Below are positions 37,691 to 48,082 of a stretch of DNA of 52,562 nt, piece by piece. Where the stretch lies: the NCBI GenBank assembly GCA_944322395.1, contig CALUPA010000008.1:1-52562 (forward strand), written 5' to 3'. Both the position numbers and the translations under genes were made by a program. How positions within the stretch are numbered: position 1 is the first letter of the stretch; each line of letters starts with the position of its first letter. The notes under the pieces were generated by a model that searched no databases, had not been told where the DNA came from, and worked only from the letters and a program-made list of their open reading frames with translations. Origin of the DNA: an uncultured Phocaeicola sp. Its GTDB lineage: Bacteria > Bacteroidota > Bacteroidia > Bacteroidales > Bacteroidaceae.

Positions 37691-40252
37691 TTATTTACCA
37701 ATTCTATTATGCCAGTTAATCTGTTTCAAGAACCAATTTGAATTATCTTCATTAAGTCCTTGTTCTTTCAAGATTTCAGGCAAACGTTCAAAACTATTCC
37801 AAAACTCCGAAACCAACTCTTCTATTCTTTCCGGATTATAGGTCACAGCTTCTCCCAAACTTCCCATTTTTGCAAAATGTTCTTTCATGGCAAGATAAGC
37901 ATCACGATATTTTAATCCTTCCATAGACTGTGCTACCTTCTTAGCAGCTCCATACAAGCCATTGAAATTAACATTCTTGTTCGGATATGTAATTTTTATA
38001 ACTTTCTCTTCCTTACAAGATGAAGATGGAACATCAATCAACAAAGCAAACTCATCACCTAAATATTCATATTCCAAAGATTTTCCATTCATAGTTATAT
38101 CTACTGGAGGTAAAGCAGAAATAATTTTCAACTTAAAGTTTCTGTTCTTTGGCATTCCTGCATATCTTCCTTCACGTTTTCCTATTACAATTTCTTGAAT
38201 AGAATCCTTATACGATGAATTTAACTTAGTCAATGCATATTCAGTTGCATAATTTTTGTCATTACCATTATCCTCATAAACTGTAAATGAACTATTTCCT
38301 TTTCCTCCTGGGAATACTGTCAATACTAAAGTTTCATCATTGTTATTCAAGTTCATTACTTCCTCAGAATACATAGGAAGTATAGATCCTGCTTTAATAT
38401 AAATAGGATATTCATCTATTGAGAAATATCTTTCTATAATCTGATTACCACTTAAAATGGCACCTGTATGCAATTCATACCATTCGCCTTCTGGTAACCA
38501 AACTTTTACAGTTGCATATCCATCTTCAGCAGGAGCTGTAATAGGCGCTACTAATACATTATCTCCAAACATATATTCATTACGGAAATCATAAGCTTCC
38601 TGCCTTTCAGGATAATCATAATACATTGGACGACATAAAGAAAGACCTTCATCATAAGCTTTACGAGCCATTGTATATATATAAGGAGCCATTTCATACC
38701 TCTGTCTCACTGTTTCACGAAGAATACTACAATGCTCTGCACTGAATCCCCATGGTTCCTTATTCATATTTGCATTCTTCTGCGAATGCGTTCTCATTAC
38801 AGGGCTAAGTGCTCCAAACTGCATCCAACGTATATACATCTCAGGATCTATATGGTCACCAATATGTCCACCTAAATCATGACTCCAATAACCATATAAA
38901 ACATTAGAAGCCGTTGAATTAAAATAAGGCTGATAGTCCAATGATTTCCAAGACACTACGGCATCACCGGAAAAACCTATCTGATAACGATGGTTTCCAA
39001 GCCCTCCCCAACGATGATATAACATAGGACGCTTATCAGTATTCTTTTCCATATAACTGAAGAATGCATAGTTCAACCACCATGTATTACTCAAATTATT
39101 TATCTTTGAATCATACAATCCTTGCTGCCAGTCAAGCCACCAGAAATCTACTCCATCATTTTCCATAGGAGTAAGTATATTTTTAAACATACTCTTAATA
39201 AACTTCTTATCAGAACTTACCCAAGGAATAGTCTGCTTAGTTTTAGGATCTACTCCCATATCTTTTGCTACAGACTCATATTTTTCCTCATAAGAAGCAA
39301 CCCCATCTGCAGGATGTAAATTCAGTGTAATTTTCAGGTCATTATCCTTTAGATATGACAAGAACTTATCAGGCTGCGGGAACAATCCACGATTCCAGGT
39401 CCACCCTGTCCATCCTCCTTTTCCCTGCTCTGTGTAATGCCAATCCATATCAACCACAAGAACATCCAAAGGTATCTGATATGTATGGAAGTTATCAACA
39501 AGTTCACGGAACTCCTTATCTGAATAAGACCAATATCGAGACCACCAATATCCAAATGTAAAACGTGGAGGCAATGGCACCTTACCGGCAAATACGGTGA
39601 AGTCCTTTAGAGCCTTTTTATAATTATGTCCATAAGCCATAAAGTACCAATCCTGACCTTCAAGGTTCTTACGTTCCTTCACCCAACTCCATTCAGGGTC
39701 ATTGTCAAACAGCAATCCTTTAGAATCGTCTATAAATGTCCATCCATCTGTTGCCAAAAGACCATCCTCAAGAGTTACTTTTGTATTTACTTTAGAATCT
39801 GCCATCCAACTCTGTGATTGCTCATCTCCGTTCAGACCATCAAGAGTACGAAAAGTTCCTTTAAGATTTCCTTTCTGTTTAGTACCTGGTTTCCAGACAA
39901 AGGAAACATTTTTATCGTTAGATACTACTTCAAGATTCTCAGATGTAAACTTACCGCTATTCAATTTATAGCGCAAATTCATTTTCTCCGTACTAATTTC
40001 TACCCATCCTTTTTTCTTTTTAACTTTAAAATCTACATCTGGATAGTTTCTGTTTACAGCTATAAATGAAGGATCGTCCACAAAAATACCATCCGGTGTA
40101 TATTCCATTCTGACAACTCCATCGGTTATTACAGTAAATCTTACATTACCATCTTTATATGCTACATTGTTATTCTTAGTTTTTGCATATAATACGCATG
40201 ATAGACTCTGCAACACACACAACAATATGACAAACAATTTTCTATACCACAT
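37691..40252 (-). CDS. GH31-family alpha-glycosidase
   Basis: An 853-residue secreted enzyme; the N-terminus (LLCVLQSLSCVLYAK) reads as a signal peptide or possibly a lipobox. A GH31 N-terminal beta domain precedes the TIM barrel, which carries the nucleophile in DFWWLDWQQG (about residue 373) and the likely acid/base Asp in GFSGDAVVSW (about 430). A DUF5110-type beta domain and an extra helical tail of about 100 residues follow. GH31 members are retaining alpha-glucosidases, alpha-xylosidases and alpha-galactosidases; the substrate cannot be told apart by eye. It lies 33 bases after the GH43 gene. The motif WLDWQQG differs from the common W.DMNE and suggests a distinct subfamily. Confidence 0.93.
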   Translation of the reverse strand: MWYRKLFVILLCVLQSLSCVLYAKTKNNNVAYKDGNVRFTVITDGVVRMEYTPDGIFVDDPSFIAVNRNYPDVDFKVKKKKGWVEISTEKMNLRYKLNSGKFTSENLEVVSNDKNVSFVWKPGTKQKGNLKGTFRTLDGLNGDEQSQSWMADSKVNTKVTLEDGLLATDGWTFIDDSKGLLFDNDPEWSWVKERKNLEGQDWYFMAYGHNYKKALKDFTVFAGKVPLPPRFTFGYWWSRYWSYSDKEFRELVDNFHTYQIPLDVLVVDMDWHYTEQGKGGWTGWTWNRGLFPQPDKFLSYLKDNDLKITLNLHPADGVASYEEKYESVAKDMGVDPKTKQTIPWVSSDKKFIKSMFKNILTPMENDGVDFWWLDWQQGLYDSKINNLSNTWWLNYAFFSYMEKNTDKRPMLYHRWGGLGNHRYQIGFSGDAVVSWKSLDYQPYFNSTASNVLYGYWSHDLGGHIGDHIDPEMYIRWMQFGALSPVMRTHSQKNANMNKEPWGFSAEHCSILRETVRQRYEMAPYIYTMARKAYDEGLSLCRPMYYDYPERQEAYDFRNEYMFGDNVLVAPITAPAEDGYATVKVWLPEGEWYELHTGAILSGNQIIERYFSIDEYPIYIKAGSILPMYSEEVMNLNNNDETLVLTVFPGGKGNSSFTVYEDNGNDKNYATEYALTKLNSSYKDSIQEIVIGKREGRYAGMPKNRNFKLKIISALPPVDITMNGKSLEYEYLGDEFALLIDVPSSSCKEEKVIKITYPNKNVNFNGLYGAAKKVAQSMEGLKYRDAYLAMKEHFAKMGSLGEAVTYNPERIEELVSEFWNSFERLPEILKEQGLNEDNSNWFLKQINWHNRIGK

Positions 40253-40285
40253 ATTTTTTATTTTGTTATATTTAATATTACATCA

Positions 40286-41344
40286 TTATTTTTTAAAGAA
40301 CGGAGCCTCTGCTTTTTTAGAAGGACTGTTTTCCAATATATATGGCCATCCATCATTATCCCAATACACTCTTTCAAGAAGTACCATACGCTCTTCTTCT
40401 ATTTTAGAAGTATCATAACCATGGAACAAAATCCAATCATGTCCAGCATCGTCTTGAATTATCTCAGAGTTATGTCCGTTTGCAATGAAGTTTCCATTAT
40501 TTTTAATAAATATCTCATGTTTGTTATCAAGCATTCTTTCACCAGATTTTGTCACATAAGGTCCAAACAAATTCTCAGAACGGCATACTACTGTCTGATA
40601 TGTACTGTTTGCGCCATCACAACATGTACCTGTTGAACAGAACAAATAATAATAATTTCCTCTTTTATGAATATAAGGTGCTTCATAGGATCTGGTATCA
40701 TATGTTCCTGCAGCTACTTGAATCTTGTGTTCCTTTGCATAGTCTATTCCACCTTCAAGTGCCAAGCCATCATTGGTGAGCTGAACACCCCATATGCCCC
40801 ACCAACTACCCCAAAAGAGGTATTTCTTACCATTATCTTCTATATAAAATGGATCTATACTGTTGTGTACATCTATTTCATTACTACGGAACAATTTTCC
40901 CAAATCTTGGAAAGGACCTTGTGGAGTATCAGATACGGCAACTCCTACACCACAAGTTGCACCTCCCCCCCAACTCGACATAGAATAATACAAGACATAT
41001 TTTCCATTAATAAAATTAATGTCTGGAGCCCATATACCAGCCTCTGGTTCCCATTGAGGTTTATCCTCTTCTGTAAAAGCAGTTCCCAGAAACTCCCAAT
41101 TATATAAATCCTTAGAACGATGATAATAAGTGTTTCCACCCGTATTATAAAGATAAAAATATCCATCATCGGCCTTAATAACACTTGGATCAGGTGTATT
41201 ACCACCTATTACAGGATTAGTATACCAAACTTTATCTTCCACAGGACTCTGTACTCCACCATTAGCTTTTGTTTCGTTGTCAGAACAAGCAAACAAAGCA
41301 GCAGAAAGTAAACCTGTCATTAATAATTGATGCATATGTAACAT
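40286..41344 (-). CDS. GH43-family lipoprotein, endo-arabinanase-like
   Basis: A 352-residue lipoprotein; the lipobox LFACSD is followed by NE, favouring surface display. The five-bladed beta-propeller catalytic residues are visible: the base Asp in NTPDPSVIK, the middle Asp in NSIDPFYIED and the acid Glu in SYEAPYIHKRG. WAPDINFINGKYVLYYS and the late FIANGHNSEII with WILFHGY resemble endo-1,5-alpha-L-arabinanases, though other GH43 subfamilies cannot be excluded. It probably makes the first cuts at the cell surface for SusC/D import. It lies 11 bases after the short SusE-like gene. The ATG at codon 4 (MHQLLM) is an alternative start. Confidence 0.92.
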   Translation of the reverse strand: MLHMHQLLMTGLLSAALFACSDNETKANGGVQSPVEDKVWYTNPVIGGNTPDPSVIKADDGYFYLYNTGGNTYYHRSKDLYNWEFLGTAFTEEDKPQWEPEAGIWAPDINFINGKYVLYYSMSSWGGGATCGVGVAVSDTPQGPFQDLGKLFRSNEIDVHNSIDPFYIEDNGKKYLFWGSWWGIWGVQLTNDGLALEGGIDYAKEHKIQVAAGTYDTRSYEAPYIHKRGNYYYLFCSTGTCCDGANSTYQTVVCRSENLFGPYVTKSGERMLDNKHEIFIKNNGNFIANGHNSEIIQDDAGHDWILFHGYDTSKIEEERMVLLERVYWDNDGWPYILENSPSKKAEAPFFKK

Positions 41345-41355
41345 TTTTTTTAGAA

Positions 41356-41868
41356 TTAATCAGTTAGACCATTAAAATTCAAATCACGCGAAAGAACGAC
41401 ACGGATTGTTGCAGTTGCAGCTGCTTCCGTTTCTTCTTGTTTTATAACTTCTCCAGCAGCATTAACTGCAGAAAATTCCATTATCAAATTAACTACGGTT
41501 TCTTCTTCTTCATTCAACGATATGCCAAGTGACTGTACATATTCGGTCAACTGTCGATTAGTAACCTGTAATTCTCGCACATTATTATTTGTCAGAATAC
41601 TTGTATCATCTATCTGTACGGTTTTCTGTTCTGTTTCATCATCAACTTCTTTAGATTCAAACATTGTAAATAAATACTTAGCTCCTTCGATATTTATCCA
41701 ACGATAGACAAAAGCCACACCATCAATATTTTCGTTTGTTATCTGAACATAATATTCATCAGACTCTACTTTAAACTTTGCTGGAAGAGGTATACCTACC
41801 TCTTCCACGTCACTACATGCTCCCAAAACCATGAGTCCGCAAAGTAATATTGCCATAATATATTTCAT
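41356..41868 (-). CDS. Short SusE-like surface lipoprotein
   Basis: A 170-residue lipoprotein; the lipobox LGACSD is followed by VEE, an acidic surface-export tract. The remainder reads as a single SusE N-terminal-type Ig domain, with FVYRWINIEGAKYLFTMF then VTNRQLTEYVQSLGIS, the LN..L...G pattern seen in SusE. The starch-binding-like C-terminal domains of SusE/F are missing. It ends naturally 11 bases before the GH43 gene, so it is not obviously truncated by a frameshift. It may be an accessory surface binding or spacer protein for this locus. Confidence 0.7.
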   Translation of the reverse strand: MKYIMAILLCGLMVLGACSDVEEVGIPLPAKFKVESDEYYVQITNENIDGVAFVYRWINIEGAKYLFTMFESKEVDDETEQKTVQIDDTSILTNNNVRELQVTNRQLTEYVQSLGISLNEEEETVVNLIMEFSAVNAAGEVIKQEETEAAATATIRVVLSRDLNFNGLTD

Positions 41869-41894
41869 AATCGTTATTTTAAGATTAATAATTT

Positions 41895-43058
41895 TTATTC
41901 TACCGGCTGCAAATCTATTGTCATTTCACTCAAATCAACAACCAATGTAAATACTCCACTTTCTGTTACCTTCCACTTATTATCTCCACCATTACTCTGA
42001 AGACGAGCTTCTCCCAATTCATGAGTTGTAGAAGGATTTGCTCCATTATTAGGTGCAAAGAAATACAATCCGTTATATCCCTTACTTAATTCCACACAAA
42101 GTTTAAACGAAGACTCTCCTACGTTATTATAAAAATTTCCAGTATAAGTCCAGCGTTCAGGGTAACGTGGATCATCATTTTTTAGTGCTCCTTTTTCTTT
42201 AACCACACCTTGAAAATCTTGCGAATAACCTACATCACAAGCATCACCCACAATCCATATACCATCCTCTGGAAGCTCATATATAGGTTTAATGATTCTT
42301 ACATCCATCATTCCCAAATCTACAATGACTTCATGTTGTCCTTCTAATGTGTTACGTAACATCTCATAAGAACCTTCTGCCGATGCGAATTTCAAAGAAT
42401 TATCTCCATTATCACCAAGGAAATATCCTGGATAGTCTGAATCAGACTTTTCCGAAAAGAAATAACTGCATTCTGTCATATTGATAGAAGTACGATAAAT
42501 ACCTGAACCTCTAACAGACTCTCCCATCCTTATATACTGCTTTTCTGTTCCATCATCAGGTACAATCACCATATAAATCTGTTCCAGGTTATCAAGATAA
42601 CCATTAACATCTATGGTTGTTTTTGATAATTCCGGTAAATAATATTCTTTATCAGAAACCACTTGTGCTATAACTTCAGCCTCAATAGTAATACTATTAT
42701 CTGAAGAAGCGCCCCAACCTTTTAGAATATCATTTAATTGTCTATGGGTAAATGAAATAGAATACTGTTCAGCAGGAATCTCATATAAATCTGTTTCATT
42801 TTCTTTATTCTCAACCATATACATACGGAACAAATACTTAATCTGAGTTCCTTCTCCTCGGTCATTCGCTTTATTCCAAGTAAAAGTCAAAGCATCTTCA
42901 TTCTCTTTTGCTTTTTCCAAAATAAGGTCTGTAACCGAAGCTGTAAGTTTCATCTTGTCATCAGGCCTTTCGAGTGAATACATTTCCGGTTCTTTATTAC
43001 AACTGGCAATCAGTAACAATGTTACTAAAAAGCATAAATATTTAAAACTACAGTTCAT
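41895..43058 (-). CDS. SusE/SusF-like surface glycan-binding lipoprotein
   Basis: A 387-residue lipoprotein with lipobox LLIASCNKEPE. An N-terminal SusE Ig domain (about 30-140, ALTFTWNKANDRGEG and THRQLNDILKGWG) is followed by two beta-sandwich modules of the SusE/F carbohydrate-binding type. The first begins near IYMVIVPDDGTEKQYIRMG and the second near GIWIVGDACDVGYSQD, with the aromatic-rich WTYTGNFYNNVGESSFKLC. Such proteins bind the target glycan outside the cell alongside SusD. It lies 17 bases after the SusD gene and 26 before the short SusE-like gene. Confidence 0.88.
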   Translation of the reverse strand: MNCSFKYLCFLVTLLLIASCNKEPEMYSLERPDDKMKLTASVTDLILEKAKENEDALTFTWNKANDRGEGTQIKYLFRMYMVENKENETDLYEIPAEQYSISFTHRQLNDILKGWGASSDNSITIEAEVIAQVVSDKEYYLPELSKTTIDVNGYLDNLEQIYMVIVPDDGTEKQYIRMGESVRGSGIYRTSINMTECSYFFSEKSDSDYPGYFLGDNGDNSLKFASAEGSYEMLRNTLEGQHEVIVDLGMMDVRIIKPIYELPEDGIWIVGDACDVGYSQDFQGVVKEKGALKNDDPRYPERWTYTGNFYNNVGESSFKLCVELSKGYNGLYFFAPNNGANPSTTHELGEARLQSNGGDNKWKVTESGVFTLVVDLSEMTIDLQPVE

Positions 43059-43075
43059 AATCTATTTAATTTAAA

Positions 43076-44959
43076 TTAATTCCAAAATGGGGCTTGAACC
43101 AAATTCGGGTTTTTATTCATTTCGTCAATATAAACAGGGAACCAATAATATGATTTTTTCCATACACGAGTCTGGAAAACTGTCCTTTTATAAAAGTTCT
43201 CTGCATCAGTCGCTCCAAAATCCATTCCATAATCATCTCCGCACATTTCAGGAAGTTCTTCTGCTATTTTCCAGCGTCTGATATCCATCCATCTTGAACC
43301 TTCACAACACAGTTCTACGCGACGTTCCATTCTAATAAGTTTTCTTACAGCTTCTTGAGAATCATCAGCATGAATATAATCTTCAGAATCAGAACCATTC
43401 AGTACATATTTTCTTACTCCAGCACGTTCACGTACCTTATTCACATACTCTAATGCTTCTTCACGAGATGCTGTGTTATCATAAGCTTCATTCAAAGCCT
43501 CTGCATAATCTAGATATGCACTTGATAGCCTATATAGGAAAACCTGTCTCCATTTCCAACTACCTGTTTTTGGATTATCATCTGCATATACCTTCTTTCT
43601 TGCCAGATATCCATTTTGAGGAGCATCGTGTGTATAATCATTATCCTTTCCGTTCTTAAAGAAATCAAATTTACGATTAGCAATCGCATACCATGAACCA
43701 TTATAACTTACAGCCGTATAGAAACGTGGCTCCCTATTACAATACATATTGTATGTTCCCGCTGCTGTTATTTCTCCTTCTTTTCCGGTTCCTCCTTTCC
43801 ATTTGGTATTTCTTCTTTCTATAGAATTAGAAAATCCTTTTTCACTATATTCACTGTCTTCGTCAATAGGAAGGCCATTCTTTGTAAAAAATGCATCAAC
43901 AAGGCCCTGATATACTCCAAGGCCACCACCTCCACCAAACTCTTTTGTTACTACCTTGTTTGTATAAAATTGGAAATTGTTATAATCATTCTTTTTTGTA
44001 TATGGAAACAATATCTCTTTATTACCATCTTGAAAACTTGTAAACCATACATTTTCTAACGAGCAGAATGGATCTATTGTACCATCATCATTATACTCTT
44101 TATACAAAGCATATCCTGCTTTGTGTGCCTCTTCAATCAGTAACTTACAAGCCTCAACAGCTTTTACCCATTTATTAGGGTCATAAGTTGTATTATACAG
44201 TTCTTTACCTTCGTTATTCACATATCCTTTATACCATTCATTTCCATTTACCAACGGGCTAGCAGCAAATAACAACATCTTTGCACGAATTGTAAGACAC
44301 ATTATAGATGTTATTCTTCCATATTTTTCTACAGTCTGCCATACAGGAGGTAATTGTTTTGATGCTTCTAGCATTTCTTTATCACAATAATCTACAATTT
44401 CATCAAATGGTGTCTGCCCTACCTGTAAATCTGCTAGGTTAAAGTCTGAAGGCGCAATATAATCTGGTTGAAAAGGAATAGCACCATACGTTTCTGCAAG
44501 CTGCCACCAATAATAGGCAGCCAAAAAACGTACTTCTGCCTTCATATAATTCACTTCTTTCTCAGGCAAATCATCATCAGGTAAAGCATGTATGCGTTCA
44601 TTAAATATATATGCTTCACGAATCTTCTGTGGAAGTATATGCCATAAAGAACCGTCCCACTGTGTATTAGGAGTCCACTCACCAAATATTTTGGGTATAT
44701 TCTTCCACTCCCATTGTTGCCAACGCTTAGAAGGTGTTAGGTCATCAGCATAAATTTCCCAGCCATAAGAGTTAAGCCATTGTATTCCTGGGTTTGGAAT
44801 ACGACTATACACATTAGCCAACCAAGATTCTACTTTTGTTTTACTTTCAAAAACCATGTCTATATCTATTTCAGTATCCGGTTCCTTATCAAGATACGAA
44901 CAAGAAGCCATTAATAAACTTCCTAAAAGACATGTTGTTATATTTCTTAAAATTCTCAT
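43076..44959 (-). CDS. SusD/RagB-family surface glycan-binding lipoprotein
   Basis: A 627-residue lipoprotein with lipobox LMASCSYLDKEPDTE. Typical SusD features include an early TKVESWLANVYSRIP helix, a TPR-like core with EVRFLAAYYWWQLAETYGAIPF, the KVRERAGV element with RMERRVELCCEGSRWMDIRR, and a C-terminus reading YWFPVYIDEMNKNPNLVQ. It forms the lid of the SusC transporter encoded 21 bases upstream. The ligand is expected to match the GH43/GH31 substrate. Confidence 0.95.
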   Translation of the reverse strand: MRILRNITTCLLGSLLMASCSYLDKEPDTEIDIDMVFESKTKVESWLANVYSRIPNPGIQWLNSYGWEIYADDLTPSKRWQQWEWKNIPKIFGEWTPNTQWDGSLWHILPQKIREAYIFNERIHALPDDDLPEKEVNYMKAEVRFLAAYYWWQLAETYGAIPFQPDYIAPSDFNLADLQVGQTPFDEIVDYCDKEMLEASKQLPPVWQTVEKYGRITSIMCLTIRAKMLLFAASPLVNGNEWYKGYVNNEGKELYNTTYDPNKWVKAVEACKLLIEEAHKAGYALYKEYNDDGTIDPFCSLENVWFTSFQDGNKEILFPYTKKNDYNNFQFYTNKVVTKEFGGGGGLGVYQGLVDAFFTKNGLPIDEDSEYSEKGFSNSIERRNTKWKGGTGKEGEITAAGTYNMYCNREPRFYTAVSYNGSWYAIANRKFDFFKNGKDNDYTHDAPQNGYLARKKVYADDNPKTGSWKWRQVFLYRLSSAYLDYAEALNEAYDNTASREEALEYVNKVRERAGVRKYVLNGSDSEDYIHADDSQEAVRKLIRMERRVELCCEGSRWMDIRRWKIAEELPEMCGDDYGMDFGATDAENFYKRTVFQTRVWKKSYYWFPVYIDEMNKNPNLVQAPFWN

Positions 44960-44980
44960 TATTGCTAGATTTTAGATTAA

Positions 44981-47900
44981 TTAAAAATTCAAATCAATAC
45001 CAACCAAAACTGAACGCATTGCAGGATACTGTAATCCATCACTTGTATTTAATTCCGGATCCCACAAATCAAACGGTGACAAGCAGAATAGGTTATTACC
45101 GCTTAAATAAACTCTTATAGATTTTGTATGCATCTTATCATTCACAGATTTAGGTAAAGAATATCCTATCTCAAGATTCTTCAAACGCATAAAACGCATA
45201 TTTTCCTTCCACCATGTAGAAGCACGATAATTCTGCTTATTAGGACTTTCAGACAATCTTGGCCAGAAAACATCTTGAGAAGGATTTTCTTCTGTCCATC
45301 TATCATTATAATTAGAATATATATTACCCATCAAACCTTGACCACTACCAGGTATAAAATACTCTGAACCTCCAATAATACGGTATGTATCACCTGCACC
45401 TTGGAAGAAAAAGTTCAAATCCCAATTCTTGAAACGTATATTACCTCCCCAACCATAAACTATACGCGGATCAACAGTTCCACCAATAAAGCCTTCATCT
45501 GCATCTGTAATAATTCCATCACCATTCATATCTTTATATTTTATATCACCTGGACGAACTTTATCAGCTCCTACTTCCTGAGTAGGAATACCAAATTTAA
45601 GATTTCCATTTTCATCAAAATCATCTTCAGTAAACAATCTCTCAGCCTGTAAACCCCATAATGTGTTTAAAGATCTTCCGGTAATACCTTTATATGTTCC
45701 TATAACAGATTCCGGTTCATCATATTCGTCAATACGATTTATTGCATACGTAAAGTTAGATCTTACACCAACATACCAATCTTGATTTATCTGTTTACCA
45801 TAGTTTAAAGAAAATTCAACACCACGGTTTGTTACTCTACCGTAATTTGCCCATGGACTATTCAAGAAACCTGTTTGAGAAGGAATAACCTTACGTTGCA
45901 TAAAAATATTGGTACGTTTTTCCTTGAACAAATCTACTTGTAATTCAAATGCATTCCACAAGCCAAGCTCAAAACCAATATTTTCCTTTAAAGCCGTTTC
46001 CCAAGTAAGATTCGACACTCCTACCTCACCTTCAGAAATACCTGTTCTTCCTATCTGACCGGTATCTCCCCAGTTATAACTGTCTGCACCTGTATTAAGT
46101 GTTGTAATATAAGCAAAACGACGACCACCAATATTATCATTTCCGACTTTACCAATAGAAGCTCTTATTTTCAACTTACTTACTGTATCCAAATAAGGTT
46201 CCATAAACGATTCACTAGAGACAAGCCATCCCAATGCTAAAGACGGGAAGAATCCAAAACGTTTACCTTTTGCAAAATTCTCAGAACCATTATATCCAAA
46301 ATTTACTTCCGCTACATAACGACTATCATATGTATATGACAATCTACCGGCTATACCTTGTTTTCTATATGGTTGATAACTTCCATCATCGTAACTCTGC
46401 TGATTATACAAGAACAAAGCATCAACATCATGATCACCAAACGTTCTGGTATAACTTAATGAACCTTCAAAATATACTCTGGAGTTTCCATATTCTCCTC
46501 CATTTGAATGACCCAACGATTCATCTCCATAAGACAATATTGTATGTAACAGATTCCCTTCCACATCACGTCCTGTTGATACGTTATAGAATGTTGGATT
46601 CTTAGAACGAGTCATTGTACTCTTATTCCAGCGGTCAAAAGAAAAAGTAACTTTAGCCTTCAATCCAGGAGTTATCATTTTCAAGTTCTGTTCTATAGCA
46701 AACAATGACTGAATTTGAGAAGCTGTTTCTGTACTGTAACCACGCTGAGTAAGGTTAGCCCAAGGATTCTGACGGTTAGTTACAACTGGAATAGTTCCAT
46801 CTGAATATCGTGTTGGATGTACGAACGGTGCAGTTGTAAATGCTTCTGAAAAAATAGAATTTGTAGCATAAGACTGTTTGCGCAATGTTTGCAGATAACC
46901 ACCAACATTTACACGAAGCAATGTAGTTTTTGTTAAATCCAGATCTACATTTGCACGCAAATTGTAACGTGTTAATTTTGTACCAGTATCATAAGGCAAT
47001 TCATGATCTGTTTCCATAATTCCCTTTTCACCGAAATACGAACCAACTAAAGAATAACGTAGGAAATCAGAACCACCAGATACTGTCAAATTAGCACGAG
47101 TTGAATATGCATAATCTTTAGTTATTGCATCCAACCAATTTACATCAGGATACAAATCCCTATCATATCCATTACGTGTTCTATCTATTTGTTCCTGCGA
47201 ATATGGTAAATGAGCCTTATCTTCTTTAATCTCATTTAGTAATTCCATATAATCTGCAGCACCAATAAATTCAGGAAGCTGAGTTGGTTGTGAAATTGAT
47301 TGTTCTACATGAAAGTTTACTGTAGGAGCACCTATTTTTCCACGTTTTGTGTTAATTACAATTACTCCATTTGCTCCTCTAACACCATACATAGCACTTG
47401 CAGATGCATCTTTCAATACCGAGAAAGATTCAATTTCTGCTGGATCAATATTATTTAAATCGCGTTCTATACCATCTACCAAAACCAAAGGACTCTGATT
47501 ACCTGAAAAAGAAGCAATACCTCTAATCCAGAAATTAGAAGAATCATATCCAGGCTCACCTGAACGCTGAACAGCAATTACACCAGCAATCTGTCCTGCC
47601 AAATTATTAGAAAGAGAACGTGTAGAACCTACCTGCAAACGTGAAGGTTCCAATGTTTCAATAGAACCAATAACAGACATTCTTTTCTGACTTCCGTAAC
47701 CTGTAACAACTACTTCTTCCAACGTTTCAACATCCTCTTCCAAAATTACATTAAAGTTTATATTGTTACCGACCTTTATACGCTGAGTTTTAAAACCAAC
47801 GTAAGAAATTTCCAACTCAGATTCCTTGCTTCCTACATTAATATAGAAATGTCCATCCATATCAGTAATAGTTCCTGCAAAATCGGTTTGCCCTACTACA

Positions 47901-48082
47901 GTAATATTTACCCCCGGCAAAGGATTCTTCTCCTTATCCAGAATAGTTCCACTAACACGAATACCAACCTGTTCAGAAATCATTGACCGGGCATCCAAAC
48001 CTGAATAATCCTCAGCAAATAAAGGACTAGTTCCAAGACCGCCACAAATTAAGATTAAAAACAATACTTTTTGAGATTTCAT
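44981..48082 (-). CDS. SusC/RagA-family TonB-dependent transporter
   Basis: A 1033-residue outer-membrane protein. The signal peptide ends near SPLFAED. A carboxypeptidase-regulatory-like domain (VSGTILDKEKNPLPGVNITV) is followed by the TonB-box-like EEVVVTGYGSQKR. The plug shows NFWIRGIASFSGNQSPLVLVDG and the SusC-type VLKDASASAMYGVRGANGVI, and the barrel ends in VLVGIDLNF. It is the first gene of the glycan operon controlled, by position, by the hybrid sensor at 48519. It imports oligosaccharides produced at the surface. Confidence 0.96.
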   Translation of the reverse strand: MKSQKVLFLILICGGLGTSPLFAEDYSGLDARSMISEQVGIRVSGTILDKEKNPLPGVNITVVGQTDFAGTITDMDGHFYINVGSKESELEISYVGFKTQRIKVGNNINFNVILEEDVETLEEVVVTGYGSQKRMSVIGSIETLEPSRLQVGSTRSLSNNLAGQIAGVIAVQRSGEPGYDSSNFWIRGIASFSGNQSPLVLVDGIERDLNNIDPAEIESFSVLKDASASAMYGVRGANGVIVINTKRGKIGAPTVNFHVEQSISQPTQLPEFIGAADYMELLNEIKEDKAHLPYSQEQIDRTRNGYDRDLYPDVNWLDAITKDYAYSTRANLTVSGGSDFLRYSLVGSYFGEKGIMETDHELPYDTGTKLTRYNLRANVDLDLTKTTLLRVNVGGYLQTLRKQSYATNSIFSEAFTTAPFVHPTRYSDGTIPVVTNRQNPWANLTQRGYSTETASQIQSLFAIEQNLKMITPGLKAKVTFSFDRWNKSTMTRSKNPTFYNVSTGRDVEGNLLHTILSYGDESLGHSNGGEYGNSRVYFEGSLSYTRTFGDHDVDALFLYNQQSYDDGSYQPYRKQGIAGRLSYTYDSRYVAEVNFGYNGSENFAKGKRFGFFPSLALGWLVSSESFMEPYLDTVSKLKIRASIGKVGNDNIGGRRFAYITTLNTGADSYNWGDTGQIGRTGISEGEVGVSNLTWETALKENIGFELGLWNAFELQVDLFKEKRTNIFMQRKVIPSQTGFLNSPWANYGRVTNRGVEFSLNYGKQINQDWYVGVRSNFTYAINRIDEYDEPESVIGTYKGITGRSLNTLWGLQAERLFTEDDFDENGNLKFGIPTQEVGADKVRPGDIKYKDMNGDGIITDADEGFIGGTVDPRIVYGWGGNIRFKNWDLNFFFQGAGDTYRIIGGSEYFIPGSGQGLMGNIYSNYNDRWTEENPSQDVFWPRLSESPNKQNYRASTWWKENMRFMRLKNLEIGYSLPKSVNDKMHTKSIRVYLSGNNLFCLSPFDLWDPELNTSDGLQYPAMRSVLVGIDLNF

